Assembly (NCBI GenBank): GCA_963383645.1
Contig: OY726566.1
Location: 92,936,029-93,000,028 of the forward strand
Length of the DNA: 64,000 nucleotides
Direction of reading: 5' to 3'
Source of the DNA: Muscardinus avellanarius
Taxonomy: Eukaryota; Chordata; Mammalia; Rodentia; Gliridae
Positions 34,378 through 45,544 of the stretch are shown one piece after another; the first letter of the stretch is position 1; each line of letters starts with the position of its first letter. A model generated the notes under the pieces. It searched no databases and was not told the DNA's origin. It saw only the letters and a list, made by a program, of their open reading frames with translations. Made by a program: the position numbers and the translations under genes.

Positions 34378-34767
34378 TGTGATGTTGAAATTGAGTTGGG
34401 AGTCGCCAAGGAGGCAAACACCAGCCAAGTTATTAAAGTCCTCTTTCTTTAATCAACCGCACCTTGGGTGGGATCTGCCGATCGAGTGGGGAAGGGACCG
34501 ATGATTGACCAGCAGAGCCACGTGGTCAGCAGAGTCACCACTGGTTGGCAGGGTCATGCAGTGAAAGAGGAAGTACGGTTATTTATAGCGGAGGTCTTGG
34601 GGTGGAGCTAGCAGCATGTGACTGCTGATTCTCTAGCAACATCCAGAGTCTCGGGGCCCCTGGAGTCTGTCTGGAGTCTCGCAACATCTCCGCTTCTGGC
34701 TTCCGGGGTTCCGCCTCCTGTCCTCGTTGTGGGATCCCGTGGGGGAAGGGAGGAACCCGACCTATCA
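34378..34767 (-). mobile_element. Solo endogenous-retrovirus LTR (390 bp) with 5-bp TSD
   Basis: The block starts TG and ends CA on either strand. It is flanked by perfect CTTGT duplications at 34373-34377 and 34768-34772. On the minus strand it begins TGATAGGTCGGG, has a TATAAATAA box in its middle third, and an ATTAAA-type polyadenylation signal near the 3' end followed by a short tail ending CATCACA. No internal retroviral genes adjoin it, so it is a solo LTR left by recombination. A 5-bp duplication fits ERVL/MaLR-type or some other families. The exact family is not recognised. It sits in an older antisense L1. Confidence 0.8.
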
Positions 34768-34854
34768 CTTGTATTCTACTGAACTGTTGTCCATCTCTGC
34801 ACTAATGCCACACTCTTTTAATATCTGTTATTTTATTGTTTATTAATTATTATT

Positions 34855-34942
34855 ATTTTTTGTGGTACTGGGGATGGAACCCAGGGGCATTCTACCTCTG
34901 ACCTACACCCCCAGCCTACTTTTTATTCTGTTTATTTTGATA
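34855..34942 (-). mobile_element. ID tail of a B1-ID SINE, antisense
   Basis: tgtggtactggggatggaac ... cctacacccccagcctactt-tttattctg, without the B1 head. Confidence 0.8.
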
Positions 34943-35412
34943 CCTTGCAAGGGAAGTATTCTCCTCTTGCTTATTTTCAAAATTAGCTAGGTTATTTACC
35001 CTTTCCTCTTTCATATGCATGTTAGAATCAAGATGTCAGGTCCCATTAAGAGCCCTGCGGGGATTTTGATTCTCATTTTATTTAATTTATGGAATTAGGG
35101 AGAATTTGAATCTCTTATTGAGTATTCCTATGAATGAGTTTGCAATAACCTCATCATTCAGATCTTCAGATCCATAAATGTTTTTCTTACCTTTTTTTAG
35201 ATATATTATTGAGTTCCTTATATTTTTTGTGGTTACCATGACTGATTTTTTTTTTCCTGTTGCAGTTTCTATTTTGGAAATTTTGATTTTTCATGTTGAT
35301 TTTTGCATGCAGCAATTCTGCTGAATTAACAATTCTTTATATTTATAAATTTAAGTAGATTTCCTGAAATTAATTTGTTTCAAGCTTTTTATATTACTAC
35401 CTTTAAAAAAAA

Positions 35413-35560
35413 TTGTTGGTGCTTTGTACTCCTACATCCTTATGAGGTTCATGGCGGTAGAAGCATGCATGCATACATCACTCATTTAGCCTTTCTCCAT
35501 GAATTCTACTAGGATGTTTGCCAAACACATTTGTATATATTTTCTGGATTTTATATGTGA
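35413..35560 (-). mobile_element. L1 LINE 3' UTR terminus, antisense
   Basis: tgttggtgctttgtactcct ... catcactcatttagcctttc parallels the L1 3' end at 22106-22215 base by base with modest divergence. Confidence 0.65.
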
Positions 35561-36424
35561 ACAATCATAGTGTCTTCAGTTAAAAACAGTTTTGTTTATA
35601 TTTATTAAAATTTTATAAGTTATTTGTACCCTTCTCTATATTTGTTTATTAATTTTGCTTAGCCAGTAATGTACATTATAACTTTGGAGCAGGCAGTAGT
35701 CGATCTTCCTCTATGGATATGCTTCCATAATGTCATCATAAAATATGATACACACTTTTTGTTTTTGACTTTATTTTCCCTTCTGCTGGATGGGAATCTA
35801 TAGATCACATTTTTGTCTTTTAGATGTTAACCTTGGTGCTTTAGCACCTACCATGCTACAGAGATGCTTTAAAGTTATCAACTGACTATTTTTCCATATT
35901 ATCTCATATGCAGTATGGTTTTCGAGCTCATTCTTGCCTGTGACAATATGCTGTTTGTTGAATTATGATTTTCTTTTTCTATCATTCTTTCTTCATATAC
36001 TAATTAAAATTCTTTAGTAATAAAGAATGGGCGCTCCTGCATTTATTCACTCATTATTACATCACTTCGAATTTATGGATATTTATTTTGTTCTATGAGT
36101 TAAAGCCAGTTATCATAATTTTTTACTATGTTACATAGATTGTCCCAAGTTTGGCTGCCGGTAGGTAGCTCTTCCAAGTTGGCACCTAGGTCCTTCCAGC
36201 ATACCCCCATCATATTTTGAGCACAGCCTTACATTCTGGCACTATAAGACATCTCAGGTTCACCTTGACATCTCTTGCCCTAACCTTAGAATTAATTGTC
36301 TTTCCAAGGAACTCCCTTTATTGAAAGATGATATTTTGAAGCCAAGATCTGTGTTCTAGTTGTCAACATTTCTACTGCTGTGTGATTGCTGTAGTGCCTC
36401 TTAGCTGACAGACAGGAAAAATAA

Positions 36425-36585
36425 AACATATATCTACACACAAATACATACATACATACACATATACATATGTACATATGTATATATACCTATATATAGC
36501 TATTTATATGTTTATATTTACATGTGTCTCTGTATAGGTATATACCACACACATATATACCAAACATACATATACACAGATCTGT
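36425..36585. repeat. TA/CA/TG-rich low-complexity tract
   Basis: Mixed ataca, tatg and atat units with no consistent period. Confidence 0.8.
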
Positions 36586-37559
36586 ATTCATTTAGTCCTA
36601 CCTTATATATGCATATATATGAAAACTTCAGTTTGCCTCTGATTCCAAATTAACCTACTGCAATTCTAGACTTTTTTTCTTATTTCTGGTTCATTTCTTC
36701 AGTAGTGAGTAGCCTGGTTTTCTTTCTTTCTTCTTTTTTATTTCTCTTTTACTTATTTAAAGTAATCCTGTTTTGCAAATAAAATACATTCAGAATTGCT
36801 AACCATGAAAAACAATTTATTACACAGTAGAAAACTTTATTAACTCGAGTTTAATATTTGAGTACAGTTCTGTTTGCATACTGTTTGCATACAGTTCTGT
36901 TTGCATAAGGATTAGAGTGTATAGTCAAAATAGTAAATTCTGCTTACATCGGGTTTTTCATCCTCAACCCACCTTGTGATTACTTACTTGCAAAACATTT
37001 AGTTCATTTGCTATTGTTTTTATTTTTTTGGGTTCACCAAGATTCTGATTGACTTAAATTATTTTTTTGGGGGGAGGACCTATGATCACTGGAATATTCT
37101 AAGCCTTATAAGTATATAAAAGTATTCTGACAAGTATCACTTTTGATCCTCATATTTTATCCTAATCCTAGTCTTTTTTTTCTGTTCACAAGTTTTCTAT
37201 TGGTAACTAGTTTTATTGGTTTCTACTTTTTTTTTTATTTTTTCAGTAAGTAAGACAGAAATGTTTCTTATATCCCCTTTCCCTTCCAAAATATATAGGA
37301 TATTCTCTTATGCTTTCTGTTTTCACTTAATCATATACCCTGGAAATCACTCTATATTAGTTCATAGAGATTTTGCTCCTTCTTTAAAAAAATTTGCATA
37401 GTGTTCTGCTCTTGTGAATCACAACCCAAAGGACAAGGAGAGGACGAAAGCAAGATCATGCTTCTTGGCCAGACCTCCCTCCCATCCCCAGGGCTTATGG
37501 CGGAGACCGCACCCACTGGTGGGCTTTCAGTGTGGTAGGTTAGGTCATACACGGGGTCA

Positions 37560-38215
37560 GTGTGAAAAAACAAAAAAGAAATGAAAAAATTTAAAGCCAG
37601 CAAATAAAGTTCAATACCACACTGAGAAAATAGCATATCACCATCAGGGAGGGATTTATTTCAGGAGTGCGAGTTGGTTTAATATTCAGAAATCCATTAA
37701 TATAGCATAAATAGATTTAAAGATAAAGGATAGAAAAGTGAAAAAAAGATCTTATGATAATTCACAAAAACTACAAATATAAGCCCTAAATCTATGAGAA
37801 ATTATTCAAACCCATTTACAATTGCAGAATGCAAATTAAGCAATAGCATGGTGCAATTTTCACCAAATTAGAGAAAAATTTTAAAGTATGACAATACAAT
37901 CAAAGTACGGCCAGGCTGTGGAGAAAAAAGCACACTTCTGCACCAGTGATAGGAATGCAAATCTCCACTGTTATTCGAGAGGAGAATTTGGCACTATCTA
38001 ATAAAACCATAGGTGTATGTGGCGGGGCGGGGGGCGGGGGGGACCTGCGCCTAACACTACATACAAAAAAGGACTCAAAATGGATCAGAGGCCTAAACGT
38101 AAGGCCTAAAACGGTACAACTTGGAGAAGAAAACGGAGGGACAAAATTGGTGTCGACAAGGATGTTCTGAACATGACACCAAACGCACAGGCAAGATGAA
38201 GGGAACCTTGACGGG
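37560..38215 (+). mobile_element. Ancient L1 fragments, sense, out of order
   Basis: 37640-38010 resembles a late ORF2 region (aggagtgcgagttggtttaa; gccaggctgtggagaaaaaa; ctgcaccagtgataggaatg). 38065-38215 resembles an earlier ORF2 region encoding SKWIRGLNVRPKTVQLGEEN. The normal order is reversed across a G-rich junction at 38022-38043. Confidence 0.6.
38022..38043 (+). other. G-quadruplex-capable G-rich motif
   Basis: GGCGGGGCGGGGGGCGGGGG then GG: at least four G runs of three or more with single C spacers. Confidence 0.75.
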
Positions 38216-38219
38216 GTGG

Positions 38220-38710
38220 ACCACATCACCGTTACAGACTTCAGTGCATCAGTGCTCGTCTACCAGATTTTGGCCAGTGCTATAATTTGATCCAGAAAAG
38301 GAATTTGGAGGCTTCCTTCACTTTTCACTATTCTGGAAAAATTTTTAGAGCATTGACGCGATGTGGTATTTGAAGGTCCAGAAATTTCCCCGTGAAACTA
38401 TTTGTATCTGGTGTGGTTTTACACCTTCACGTTTCCCCCATTTTGTAATTTTCTGTTTCTTCTATATTAATTGGCTTTTCAAAAGTACTTTATCTCTAGT
38501 GGTATTTAACTTAAGATCTGGATTTTCCTGTGAAGTGATCCATCTTTAGCTTTTCATTTTTATTTATAAATGTACCTGCAACATATTTTCTTCCGGTTTT
38601 TAAAGTTTTTTATTTCTTTGTTGCCATTTCTTATTTTTTATGTGTTTTACTGTTTCTCACTTTTCTTCATCAAAGCAGTTCACATGTTTTCTATTTTGTT
38701 AGTTTTTTTT
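38220..38710 (-). mobile_element. Ancient L1 RT-region fragment, antisense
   Basis: Antisense RT landmarks: ggaaaaatttttagagcatt, the block around gaaggtccagaaatttcccc, and tctatattaattggcttttc. Heavily diverged. Confidence 0.45.
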
Positions 38711-38732
38711 TTTTTTTTTTAAGAAATAAACC

Positions 38733-38940
38733 AAGCTGGGCGTGGTGGCGCACGCTTGTAATTCCAGCATTCAGGAGGCAAAGACAGGAGAATCGCGGTT
38801 CATGCACAGCCTCAGCTACTCAGTGAGGTTTTTTGCAACTCAGTGAGACCCTGTTTCAAAATAAAGAATAAAAAATAGGGCTGGGGGTGTAGCTTGGAGG
38901 TGGAATGCCCCTGGGTTCCATTCTCAGTACTGCAACCCCC
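38733..38940 (+). mobile_element. B1-ID composite SINE
   Basis: gctgggcgtggtggcgcacg head, gcagcctcagctactcagt-style pattern, ID tail gggctgggggtgtagcttgg to ctcagtactgc and a C9 run. Confidence 0.92.
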
Positions 38941-38979
38941 CCCCATAAAAATAAAAATACAAAAATAAAATAAACCAGG

Positions 38980-39120
38980 GCTAGGCATGATATCTCCTAT
39001 GATCTTATTACTTGAGTACTTAGAAGGCTGAGACAGGAGGATCACAGGTTTTATTCCAGCCTCAGCAACAACATAGTGAGACCCTGCCTCAAAATAAAAC
39101 ATAAAATAAGTCTGGGGTTG
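38980..39120 (+). mobile_element. B1-ID SINE, tail deleted
   Basis: gggctaggcatgatatctcc head and cagcctcagcaacaacatag. The ID tail is reduced to tctggggttgtccccagtt. Confidence 0.78.
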
Positions 39121-39608
39121 TCCCCAGTTAACTAACGCACACGTGTGCGCATGCGTGCACACATGGGGGGGGGAGGGGAGAGAAATAAACCGGGGTTTGA
39201 TTTTATTCATTACTTCTACTTTTTTTTTCTACCTCAGTATTTTCCACTTTTATTTTTTCTTTCTTTGTTTTCTTTTGGTTTGTTTCTTGACTTGTTTTGA
39301 AAAATTTTTGGAGCTACAAATTTAAATCATGCATTCTTTCATTTTTACCAGCAAACATCTTTAGTTATAGGAATTTTTCTCTTGCCACTGATTTAAATAT
39401 GACCCGTAAACACTAATATGTGGATTTTTGTCATTTAAAAATGATTTTATTTCAACTTATATTTCTCTTTTCACACAAATGTTTTTAATAGAAGTATTTT
39501 AAACTTAGAAAAGAACAGGATTTTTAAGTTAGGTGTCCATCAAAAAATGAATAGATAAAAAATATATATGGTATGCATATACACTGGAATTTAGATACAT
39601 ACAATAGA

Positions 39609-39817
39609 TTTTTTTTTTTTTTGGTACTAGGGATTTCATCCAGGGACATTCTACCTCTGAACTATGCCCCCAGTATTTTTGTTTTTTCTTCCTGAAAGAG
39701 GGTCTTTCTAAGTTGCTGAGGGTCTTGCTAAATTGCTGAGGCTGACCTCAAATCTGTGATCCTCTTGTCTCAGCCTCCCAAGTACGGGGATTACAGGCAT
39801 GTGCCACCACACCAACC
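39609..39817 (-). mobile_element. B1-ID composite SINE
   Basis: Poly-T, ggtactagggatttcatcca, then head to gcatgtgccaccacaccaac. Inserted in the L1 3' end. Confidence 0.88.
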
Positions 39818-39832
39818 TTAAAATATTGAGTC

Positions 39833-39898
39833 AGTCTCTGCCTCTCTCTGTCTCTCTGTCTCTTTCTCTCTGTCTGTCTGTCTGTCTGTCTCTCTCAT
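39833..39898. repeat. (TC/TG/TCTG)n tract
   Basis: CT-rich repeat with five TGTC units in its right half. Confidence 0.93.
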
Positions 39899-39901
39899 TC
39901 T

Positions 39902-39965
39902 GTGGGGTACTGGGGATGAAACACAACAGCCTTCCATGCGCTAGGCAACTGCTGCGTCACAGAGC
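39902..39965 (-). mobile_element. ID-type SINE fragment
   Basis: ggggtactggggatgaaaca ... ccttccatgcgctaggcaac, a simple-ID form with a tag/atgcgctaggc stem. Confidence 0.6.
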
Positions 39966-40455
39966 AGCCCGTACAGTGGAGTCTTATTCAGCTAAAAGGA
40001 ATGAAATTATGACATTTGAAGGAAAATAGATAACACTGGAGATGACAAACTCATAGGAAAAATTATTATATATATCTTTTCTTTTATGTGGAAGCTAGGA
40101 AGAAACCACCACCATCACCAAGAAGGGACCTCCTGAAATGGAAAGGGAGCCCCACAAGTAGGGAAAAGGTTCTGCCAGGGAGGTGGGAGGGACCAGGGCA
40201 ATTTGGGTGAGTAAAATCAATTAAATTATGTTTTTATGTATGCACAGACCCACCACAATGAAGCCCACCATTCTGTATAATTAAAATGCACTAAAACAAA
40301 TTAATTAAATAAAATGGATAGATCAGACCCCTCCTCCTAAAGGAAGAAAGGAATGGCATTTTGTATTTGTGTCCTTCATTTTTTAAAAATGATTTCTCTC
40401 CATTTTTCCCTTCCTCTATCTCTTTCTCTCGATGGGAAGTGAACACAGGGGTGGT

Positions 40456-40520
40456 CCTTCCTTCCTTCCTCCCTCCCTTCCTTCCTTCCTTCCTTCCTTC
40501 CTTCCTTCCTTCTTTCTTTC
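40456..40520. repeat. (CCTT)n microsatellite
   Basis: About 16 tetranucleotide units, ending in CTTT units. It forms the tail of the minus-strand SINE to its right. Confidence 0.95.
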
Positions 40521-40857
40521 TGTACTGGGGATGGAACCCAGGAGCATTCTACCTTGGAACTACACCTCCAACCCCATTTTTTAGTCTTTTTTTTTTTTTC
40601 ACTACGAAAAGTTTGTTTTATGTAGAAGTATATAATTCAACTCAACCTTACCAGTGAAAATAGTAAAATATTAGCTCAAAATCCCCATCAGGTCTTCTGT
40701 GATCAAGGACTAATAATAAATGAGGAAACATCGAGTATTTGTCAATTTCTCTGGAACACTGTTTCATAAAATTCAAAATGGCTTAAAATTAGCCAGAACT
40801 TTATACCTCACTATAATACCTCAAAACTTGTACTTAAAAAATATTGATAGCTTACTT

Positions 40858-41046
40858 ATTTTTTACTGGGGTTCCTGGAAGCCCTTCTACCTTAGGGGTA
40901 CACTCCCAGATCTATTTTTTTTTAACTTTTTTTTTTTTTTTTTTTGAAACAGGGTCTCTTAAGTCAGCGCGGCTGGCTTCGAACCTGCGCGATCCTCCTG
41001 TCTCCGCCTCCCAAGCACGGGGATTACAAGCATGCCCCCGGCAGCT
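40858..41046 (-). mobile_element. Young B1-ID SINE (ggttcgaagcc subfamily)
   Basis: tactggggttcctggaagcc tail, cgcggctggcttcgaacctg box, head ending acaagcatgcccccggc. Confidence 0.9.
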
Positions 41047-41049
41047 TAC

Positions 41050-41237
41050 TTTTTTTTTTTTTTTTTTTTTGCAGGTCTAAGCTATACCCCCAGCCCTATT
41101 TTTTATTCTTTATTTTGAAACCGGGTCTGAGTTGCAGAGGGCCTCCCTAACTAGCTGAGGCTGTCCGCGAACCACAATCCTCCGGTCTCAGCCTCCGGAA
41201 TGCTGGGATTACAAGCGTGCGCCACCATACCCGGCTT
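41050..41237 (-). mobile_element. B1-ID composite SINE, tail partly lost
   Basis: A 20-T run replaces the outer ID tail. ctaagctatacccccagccc to head gcgtgcgccaccatacccgg. Confidence 0.88.
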
Positions 41238-42842
41238 AATTTTTCAATCTTGTTCCACAGATTAAGCCTATTTTAGAGGCCTGGCGCAATTTTTGCCAAG
41301 GAATTCAAACAGGAAGCTCAGGTCCAGAAGCTTAACTAGAAAACCCTTCCTATCTTTAACAAAACCACAAACTTAAGTTGCTTCCACTAAAAATTATCAC
41401 TCCACATTTTTTAGTCTTTATTTTGAAACAGGGTCTCACCAAGTTGCTGAGGGCCTAAGTAGCTGGGGCTGGCTGGGAATCTGCGATCCTCCTGTCTCAG
41501 CCTCTCGAGTACTGGGATTACAAGTGTGGGTCACCAAGCTTGGCTGTCATTTCTATAATCTTGTAACTTAAAGGACAACTTCTGTGGGTTTAAATTTCTT
41601 GGTATATGCTTTCATTCATTGAGTTAAAAAAAAACCCACAATACATCATCTTCCTTTGTATGTTTTACAGGAAATCTGGTGCTTTACCCCCTCCTTATTC
41701 TCCTTATTATGAAATTGTTGCCTATGGGTCCTGAAGATGTTTTATTATCCAGGTTTCACTGTTTGCCCGGGACAGTACAAACTCCTGAGCTCCAGTCAAA
41801 CTCCCTGCTTAGCCTCCTAGTAGCCGAGAAGCTGGGACTGCTGTGCATATCACCAGGCCCCGCTGAGGATATTTTATCTGTGCAGTTTAATAGTTTTACC
41901 TAGTATGTGTTTTGGAGTTGATTATTTTGCATTAATTTTCCCAGATACTCAATCGACTTTTTCATTTGTAAATTTAGTGTTTTTTAATTTTGGCAAATTT
42001 TCTTGGTTTATAATTTTATATGTTCTGTTTCATTTTTTGTTATTTCTCTTTCTCACTCCAGTGTTATTTTTCTTCGCTTTGTTTTCCATTCCCAGTACTT
42101 TCTCTTTGAGTTTTTTTAAATCTATTTTTATCCCTATTTTATTTTCTGTTTTGATTTCCTGCATTTTCTCAATACTTATTATCAAATATTTTTTGAGTCT
42201 ATTTTCTCTGGGGCATTTTATATCTTTTTCTTCATGTCTGAAATAAGCTTCCCCCCCTTCATTTATCTCCTGAGCTTAGTCACTTTTCACATCTTACTTT
42301 TTATCCAAGTCTGTTCTTTATTTCTGTTTTTTTTTTTTTTTTTTTAGCTCTAGGTGGCTTTTCATATCTTCAAATTCTTGTTTGAATATATTGATTTCAT
42401 CTGGAATGTTCCCTATTTTTCTCTGCTTCATGGTTATTGTTCCGGGGGAATTTACCTCCATGGATATATGTTGTATTTTCTGACTTTTTGGCAACACGTC
42501 AATATGAATCTGTTCATCAATTTTTCATTTTTTTCTATGACTTTTTATGGTATTGGGGTTTTATGGGATTTTTAGCTCATTGGCTCCCTCTTCTGTCAGT
42601 ATAGCAAATTCTAGACACTTTGGTATTTTTTTTTTTTTCCTTGCTTTGCTATGGGGGTGGGGGTTGTTGGCTCTTCTGTGTGCAGTGATCTTGAATTTTT
42701 CAGTGTTTGCTTTTTTCTCTCTTAACATTCCATTATAGCCAAAGGGCAGTTTTCTTCCTTTTTTGTCTTATTTCTTATTTCTCTCCCAGAAGAGAATCTG
42801 CTCTTTCATATAGTACCAACTTTTAAATCCCTTCCTGTATCG

Positions 42843-43124
42843 TCAGTGCTCAGTCGGCTTGGATACCTTTTTACCATTTTGGAACTCAGGATGGGCTTTG
42901 CCTTTTATGAGGGCCGTTTTCTGACCGCGGTCAACCCTGGCACCCCTGATGCTCTTCATCCTGGTTCCTGGTGGTCCACCTTGGTTTGCTACAAAGCCTG
43001 GTGACCGAGCAGGTGGTGCCTGAGTACCAGAGGTCAGTTTACTGGGACCGGGTATGTTTTTTTTTTTGTTGTTGTTTTTTGTTGGTTTTTTTTTGCTTAT
43101 TTTGTTATTTTGAATTTGTGGCAA
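42843..43124 (-). pseudogene. Unidentified antisense ORF, basic and Pro/Gly-rich
   Basis: A 94-codon minus-strand frame whose C-terminal two thirds (42843-43050) is GC-richer than its T-rich surroundings. It is Lys/Arg/Gly/Pro-rich. Its N-terminal part is poly-Lys/Asn from a T-rich run. I recognise no domain, poly-A tail or target duplication. Confidence 0.18.
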
Positions 43125-44046
43125 TTTATGCTTTCAAGTTATCTTGAAGACGTGGCTTTTAGGTAGTTTTCTTTACTCTTCTTACCACATTGTCTTGTTT
43201 TGGGAGGAAATATTAAGAGATGGCAGTCTTGTAGCCATCATCGTCAGCCCAGGAGTTCTCAAACTAGAGATTTAAAAGGTACATTTTTTGAGCTTTTTTT
43301 TGGGGGGGGGGTTGGTGTCACAGTATCTCGATTCATATGTATAACTTTGAGATATGTAATATTATCTTCAGTGTGGAGTTGAAGAACTTGAGATCCTGCA
43401 GGATTGGATGACTTGCGGAGGCCACACTCTACAGAGGGGTGAAGTTAGTCAGCCGTCAAGCTGGATGGCGCCTCCCCTGGTGGTGGTGGTTTTCCATCAC
43501 GCCAGCTCCCTGGGTAACTGAACTCAAGGACAAAGCCCTGCGGCTTAACACACCTTAGTGATTATCAGTCGGAAATGTCTGCTTACCCATTTGTCCTCGG
43601 TCTTGGTCCTTGTGTTTCCTGTATCCCTCTTCTATTTTGACAGACTCCTCAGTGGCCGACGATGGCTCCTTTGCTTTGCAAGGTGCCTATTTCGTGCTCT
43701 AATTGAGATGATGCGGCTAAAAGCTGTCCCATGGGGACATGGTTCAGCAGATGTTGGTTTTGTGTGTTTCGTCCCATCAGGATCTGTGTTGACTTGTGGA
43801 GGAGGAACCAGCGCACACTCATAGCGCCTTCTCCCTCATTGCGACGTTCTCTCCGTCCCTGAAATTGAGACTAATCCCGTCTGTCCACCTCCGCGCTGCC
43901 TTATCCTGAGGCTGCGTACACGCCTCCGCTCATGGGAGAGATAGCCCCCAGTAGTGGATGACAATAGTTTTGGATAACCTCTTTTCGGGAGTGGGGAGTT
44001 ATATTTTCTGTTTTTTTTTTTTTTAAAGTAATTTAATCTATACCTT

Positions 44047-44160
44047 AGGGGTGCTTAGTTCACATTTTTGAAGTACCTTAATCAGGAATCCACACTCCAG
44101 GGGTAGTTAGTTAACATCTGAAAGACCCTAATCAAGATTCTGTACTCCAGAGGCAGCCAG
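44047..44160 (+). repeat. ~51-bp tandem repeat, 2.2 copies
   Basis: Units 44047-44098 and 44099-44148 both start aggggt and end actcc. A partial third begins agaggcagccag. Roughly 80% identical, so an older duplication. Confidence 0.8.
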
Positions 44161-44567
44161 TGCCACAGTGGCGCTCTCCATGGGCACCAGAGGGCCTATT
44201 AATTAAAGGAACGGATGTAAGAACTCGTATTTTACTGGTGAAAGCAATGGTATTTAAGGTACGTGGCTGACCTAGGATTTTCCATGAGACTAGGAAGATG
44301 AGGATTTGGCAAGGTTCGTAGTTTTCCAGCCTACTTGGGACCTCGATGCAAAGGTCCTGGGGCCTGCAGTCCTGAGGGTGGATCTTGTTGGCTCACCGGG
44401 CCAGTGGAGCACAGCAGGTCCCCTTACAGGTCCACTCCAGCTCACTCTGCCTGCTTCTCCACCCAGAGTGCACTGGACCCACACTCTGGCTCCATCCATT
44501 GTCTCTTTCTTCCTTTCTTTTTTTTCTTTTCTTTTTTCCCCTTTCTTCTTTTTCTTTCTGTCTGTCT

Positions 44568-44737
44568 TTGGATTGAACCTCCAGGGCATTCTACCCATTT
44601 TATTTTTATTTTGAAACAGGGTGTCACTGAGTTGCTAAGGATCTTGATAAATTCTAGGCTGACTTTTCATCTGTGCTCTTCCTATCTCAGCCTTCCAAGT
44701 AACTGGCTTTATAGGCCTGCACCACCGCACCCGGCTG
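44568..44737 (-). mobile_element. B1-ID composite SINE
   Basis: ggattgaacctccagggcat ID part (partly deleted), T-rich joint, head to ctgcaccaccgcacccggct. Confidence 0.85.
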
Positions 44738-45072
44738 CTCATTGTATTTCTTCTCTTCAGAGAGTCTATTCTCAATTTTGAGCCAGACTATTTAGTTTTA
44801 CTTTCCTAAATTATATTTTGCACGTAATTATATTTTAAGCAGATTGAATATTTTCAGAGTATGAATTCCTAGTGCCATTTCGATCAGAAGCACACAAATT
44901 ATTTTTAAGTCATTATTTTTTGTTACTTTCTACTTGAAAGTACTGTCAGTATTATGAGGCCAGGTTCTCATCTGTGGAGTAGCGTTTCTACTTAAGTAAT
45001 TTGTTTGATACTTTAGTGTTTGAATGAGGCTTGACAATTTTTTAAGCCTCTTTTTTATATTAAATTTTTTTC

Positions 45073-45277
45073 TTTTTTTTGTGGTACTACGAATGGAACC
45101 CAGGGGCATTTTACCTCCAGCTACACCTTTAACTCTATGTTTTATTCTTTATTTTGAAACAGTGTCTCACTGAGTTGCAAAGGGCATCACTAAGTAGCTA
45201 AGCCTGCCTGTGAGCTATCCTTATGTCTTAGCATCCTGAATTCTGGGATTATAAGTGTGTGCCACTACCCCCAGCTA
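45073..45277 (-). mobile_element. B1-ID composite SINE
   Basis: tgtggtactacgaatggaac antisense ID to head gtgtgtgccactacccccag. Confidence 0.88.
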
Positions 45278-45321
45278 AATTTTTTTTTAATACTGGCAAA
45301 TAGTTTTCATGCTAAATAGGG

Positions 45322-45325
<4 letters not shown>

Positions 45326-45375
<50 letters not shown>
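45326..45375. repeat. (TG)n microsatellite
   Basis: 25 uninterrupted TG units at the tail of the next SINE. Confidence 0.97.
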
Positions 45376-45377
<2 letters not shown>

Positions 45378-45544
45378 ACTGAGGTTTGAGCCCAGGGAGT
45401 TTCTATCATTGAGCTATACCCCCAACCCTCTTTTATTTTTTAACGGGGTTTCTACAGTACCTTGCTCTGGCCTCAAACCTGCAATCCTCCTGTCTCAGTC
45501 TCCCAAGTCCTGGGATTATAGACATGTGCCCCCACATCCAGTTA
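45376..45544 (-). mobile_element. B1-ID composite SINE
   Basis: ttactgaggtttgagcccag ID part and head to catgtgcccccacatccagt. Confidence 0.85.

Larger units (their letters stand above)
33500..35410 (-). mobile_element. Ancient antisense L1 (RT region) hosting later insertions
   Basis: Antisense ORF2 RT landmarks appear in order. The first is aaccatttagttcagcactt (33590-33610). Next is attctactgaactgttgtcc ... atgccacactcttttaatat (34773-34822), then ttcaaaattagctagg, cggggattttgattctcatt and catgcagcaattctgctgaa (to about 35330). A younger L1 end, a SINE, a solo LTR and an ID element break it up. Confidence 0.6.
39525..40320 (+). mobile_element. L1 LINE 3' end, interrupted
   Basis: ttaggtgtccatcaaaaaat-gaatagat (39530) continues after the SINE block as gtggagtcttattcagctaa (39975). 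The 3' UTR ends attaaaatgcactaaaacaa and A-rich DNA (about 40318). Confidence 0.75.
40590..41404 (-). pseudogene. Unidentified processed retrocopy (3' UTR-like) with 15-bp TSD
   Basis: An insert with a poly-T end at 40587-40599 (poly-A on the minus strand) and perfect 15-bp duplications cattttttagtcttt at 40575-40589 and 41405-41419. These are hallmarks of L1-mediated retroposition of an mRNA. It splits an older minus-strand SINE (40520-40589 plus 41405-41547). About 430 bp is insert proper, because two SINEs landed in it later (40858-41046, 41050-41237). I see no long ORF, so it is probably a 5'-truncated 3' UTR. The parent gene is not recognised. Confidence 0.65.
40520..41547 (-). mobile_element. 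B1-ID SINE split by a retrocopy
   Basis: The ID part 40520-40589 (gtactggggatggaacccag) and head part 41405-41547 (gaaacagggtctcaccaagt ... caccaagcttggctg) belong to one antisense element. The retrocopy at 40590-41404 separates them. Confidence 0.88.

Noticed and set aside
43558..43824. 88-codon plus ORF
   Set aside because: No recognisable domain and no splice context fitting EXOC4.
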